A DNA stretch of 8,757 bases from an uncultured Lachnospiraceae bacterium (GTDB lineage Bacteria; Bacillota; Clostridia; Lachnospirales; Lachnospiraceae): positions 1 through 8,757 of the forward strand of contig CAMWTF010000081.1 of assembly GCA_947177105.1 (NCBI GenBank). Direction: 5' to 3'. Position 1 is the first letter of the stretch. Every line of letters starts with the position of its first letter. The notes beneath the pieces were generated by a model. The model was not told where the DNA came from. It ran no database searches and saw only the letters and a program-made list of their open reading frames with translations. Both the position numbers and the translations under genes were made by a program. Below are positions 7,134 through 8,757 of the stretch, piece after piece.

Positions 7134-7826
7134 TTACTTGGAAACCATAAGTTTCTTATTTCTCTCCACAAACAAAAGCTCAATTTTGGGGCAGAGCTCC
7201 TTCACCGCCGCCATGTCGCCCGCGTCAAATTTAACCCTCAGTTCCGCCAGATACTGCATAATCATCTGCTCCTGGGTTGCCACCACGCTGCCTGACATGG
7301 GATCGGAATACTTTATGGTCTCGGACAGCTTTCTAAGCGCGCCCTTCACGTCGGCGTCACTGCTTCTCTGAAGCAGCATCTCCACATCCACGTTGATCCC
7401 CTTTATAAAGCTGACGTTCTCCTTTATCTTGGAATCCGTGCGCAGGACGGCATCTCTGGTCATGATGGATATGGCGGCGATCACGATGAACACACACAGC
7501 AGGATAGCCTGAACAAACACCGCCACTTTCACGCCGGCCTGTCTTCTGAAAAGCATAAATACCATGCTGGCAAAAAACTCGGCGGCAACAAAGTACACCG
7601 AGAAAGCGCCCAGTGGAATCCCGAAGAACACCGCCCTGACACTCAGGTTTTTGGCAATGCTGAGCACACAAACAATATGCAGCAGATACGCCGCAGCCAT
7701 AAAGACATAACTGACCCAGAACACTGCGTTAAATCCCTTGAATATAAGGAATACAAACAAGTTGTATATCAAAAAGATCGCCAAGTAAATGATTCCGAGC
7801 ATTAAACTGTTTTTCTTTTTCATCAT
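7134..7826 (-). CDS. Multi-pass membrane protein with cytoplasmic helical tail (YdjH-like by context), 230 aa
   Basis: The basic start MMKKKN is followed by hydrophobic segments at about 7-29, 33-57, 66-93 and 99-122, so four membrane passes are likely; the third is long and the basic loop after it (FRRQAGVK) makes the exact topology uncertain. Residues 123-230 are a soluble helical tail with IKYSDPMS (171-178) and an ending FVERNKKL that I associate with membrane partners of zinc-ribbon/SPFH modules in Firmicutes; this is memory, not a search. The SPFH gene stops at 7839, only 12 bases before the start, and the ribosome binding site GGGAGG (7832-7837) lies entirely within that gap, so translation is probably coupled. 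Two ATGs are adjacent (7826 and 7823); the second has the better spacing of 8 bases. It probably anchors the SPFH and zinc-ribbon proteins to the membrane. Confidence 0.87.
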   Translation of the reverse strand: MMKKKNSLMLGIIYLAIFLIYNLFVFLIFKGFNAVFWVSYVFMAAAYLLHIVCVLSIAKNLSVRAVFFGIPLGAFSVYFVAAEFFASMVFMLFRRQAGVKVAVFVQAILLCVFIVIAAISIMTRDAVLRTDSKIKENVSFIKGINVDVEMLLQRSSDADVKGALRKLSETIKYSDPMSGSVVATQEQMIMQYLAELRVKFDAGDMAAVKELCPKIELLFVERNKKLMVSK

Positions 7827-7838
7827 CCTCTCCTCCCA

Positions 7839-8757
7839 CTATCCTCTCTTTGTGCCGCACTCGGGGCAAAACTTCGACTCGCTGGTAAACACATATCCGC
7901 ATCCGGCGCACACGTTGGAATTTTGCTCCACCTTAGTCCCGCACTCCTCACAGAACTTTGCCCCCGGACTCAGCGGATGACCGCAGTTTACACAGAATTT
8001 TCCTCCGGCGGATGCGGGCGTCTTGGCCGCCGGCGCCTCCATCCGGGGCTCCGCCGCAGGCGGCTGCTGTCCCCCTCTGCCCATATTTTCCATAAAGCCT
8101 GCCACGTCGAAGGGTCTGGCCTCTGGATTATTTCCGGCGCCGCCTCCCGCAGGGACGCTGTCCGGGCTCAATGCGCCGCGGGCGATATCCGCCACGGTTT
8201 TGCCGAATGCGCCGCCCATCATAAAGCCGCCCACGGCCCCGCCGATATTTCCCATGGTGCCTTCGTTCCCCGCAAAAGTCTGGGCAATATCCATCTGCCG
8301 TTCCTCCTGCCAGGTATAGCCCTGGATCTTTCTGGAAGCCCGGAGCTCTTTCGCCTTTTTCACCGCCTCAAAGTCTTCATCGGGCACGGTGATGGACTCA
8401 ATATTGAACTGGAGCACATCAATTCCGTAATCCTCGAACAGGGGCCTCAGCTGCTCACGCACAACCTCCGATATCTCAAACAGGTTCTCATTCATATCAA
8501 AGTAGCTTACTTTGCCCACATTCATAATCTTTGATATGTATGATTTTACATACTGCTTGATGATGCCGCGGAACTTCGACACCATCCCTTCCGCGTCAAA
8601 AATATCCCTAAAGCCCACCATTTTCAGCATAAATTTCCGTGAGTCCATGACCTGGAAATTCATGTTGCCGCACATTCCCACATGCAGGAAAATGTCATAC
8701 ACCGGATCGTTTAAAGTGATTTCGCCGGGGATCCCCCAAGTGAGGTCCATCTGATGG
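7839..8757 (-). CDS. SPFH-domain protein with two C-terminal zinc ribbons (YdjI-like), 5' end outside window
   Basis: SPFH/Band 7 proteins form oligomeric scaffolds at membranes. The frame is open to the right edge, so the first part of the domain is missing; ATG 8750 lies inside the domain and is not the start. Counting from that Met: WGIPGEITLNDPVYDI (5-20) and MDSRKFMLKMVG (35-46) match the YdjI-type SPFH core, then come an amphipathic helical region, YGIDVLQFNIESITVPD (108-124), a charged helix, and GYTWQEERQMD (144-154). A glycine-rich hydrophobic stretch (about 161-185) and a Pro/Ala/Gly linker (196-250) lead to four CxxC pairs (C253/C256, C267/C270, C281/C284, C295/C298), which make two zinc ribbons. 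In Bacillus, YdjI acts with YdjG, YdjH and PspA at the stressed membrane. Here it is the first visible gene of the operon and ends 12 bases before the membrane-protein gene. Confidence 0.9.
   Translation of the reverse strand, partial: HQMDLTWGIPGEITLNDPVYDIFLHVGMCGNMNFQVMDSRKFMLKMVGFRDIFDAEGMVSKFRGIIKQYVKSYISKIMNVGKVSYFDMNENLFEISEVVREQLRPLFEDYGIDVLQFNIESITVPDEDFEAVKKAKELRASRKIQGYTWQEERQMDIAQTFAGNEGTMGNIGGAVGGFMMGGAFGKTVADIARGALSPDSVPAGGGAGNNPEARPFDVAGFMENMGRGGQQPPAAEPRMEAPAAKTPASAGGKFCVNCGHPLSPGAKFCEECGTKVEQNSNVCAGCGYVFTSESKFCPECGTKRG

Noticed and set aside
8748..8750. ATG at 8750 as the true start of the SPFH gene
   Set aside because: It falls inside the conserved SPFH core and the frame continues upstream to the window edge.
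7839..8757. Phage or virus origin, since YdjI-like proteins are sometimes labelled virion core protein
   Set aside because: That label comes from weak similarity. The domain order and neighbours fit a cellular membrane module, and no phage genes are seen.

Overview
The window shows one continuous minus-strand operon, read from the right edge to the left edge. It carries seven protein-coding genes, two of them cut by the window ends. No rRNA, tRNA, transposase gene or CRISPR array is visible. Strong AGGAGG/GGGGAGG-type ribosome binding sites, moderate GC content (judged by eye, near one half) and the protein families point to a low-to-mid GC Firmicute. A gut-type clostridium such as a Lachnospiraceae member is plausible, but this is an inference.

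Layout in transcription order: (1) 8757-7839, an SPFH (flotillin/Band 7-like) protein of the YdjI type with two C-terminal zinc ribbons, its 5' end outside the window; (2) 7826-7134, a 230-aa multi-pass membrane protein with a cytoplasmic helical tail; (3) 7111-5108, a 667-aa protein with an N-terminal CxC/CxxC zinc ribbon followed by a long helical-repeat body; (4) 5053-3299 and (5) 3149-1545, two paralogous proteins with an N-terminal coiled coil, a helical middle and a C-terminal double membrane segment; (6) 1406-1236, a 56-aa small protein with a near-perfect ribosome binding site; (7) 1231-752, a 159-aa soluble helical protein; (8) 727-1, the N-terminal third or half of a Ycf46-like AAA+ ATPase. 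Counting the small protein, that makes eight genes.

Most junctions are 4 to 54 bases, so the set is very probably co-transcribed. Two longer junctions stand out. The 149-base gap between the paralogues holds a nested imperfect hairpin flanked by 13-base direct repeats. The 138-base gap before the small ORF holds a perfect 13-bp inverted repeat. Neither is followed by a T-tract, so neither looks like an intrinsic terminator.

How the parts may work together (inference): the first three genes resemble in content the YdjG/YdjH/YdjI membrane-stress module that works with PspA in Bacillus subtilis (zinc-ribbon protein, membrane protein, SPFH protein). Here no PspA is visible. Instead the module is joined to two large membrane-anchored coiled-coil paralogues, two small soluble proteins and a Ycf46-like AAA+ ATPase. 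A membrane-scaffold complex powered or remodelled by the ATPase is a reasonable model. The full combination may be undescribed, but I could not search for it.
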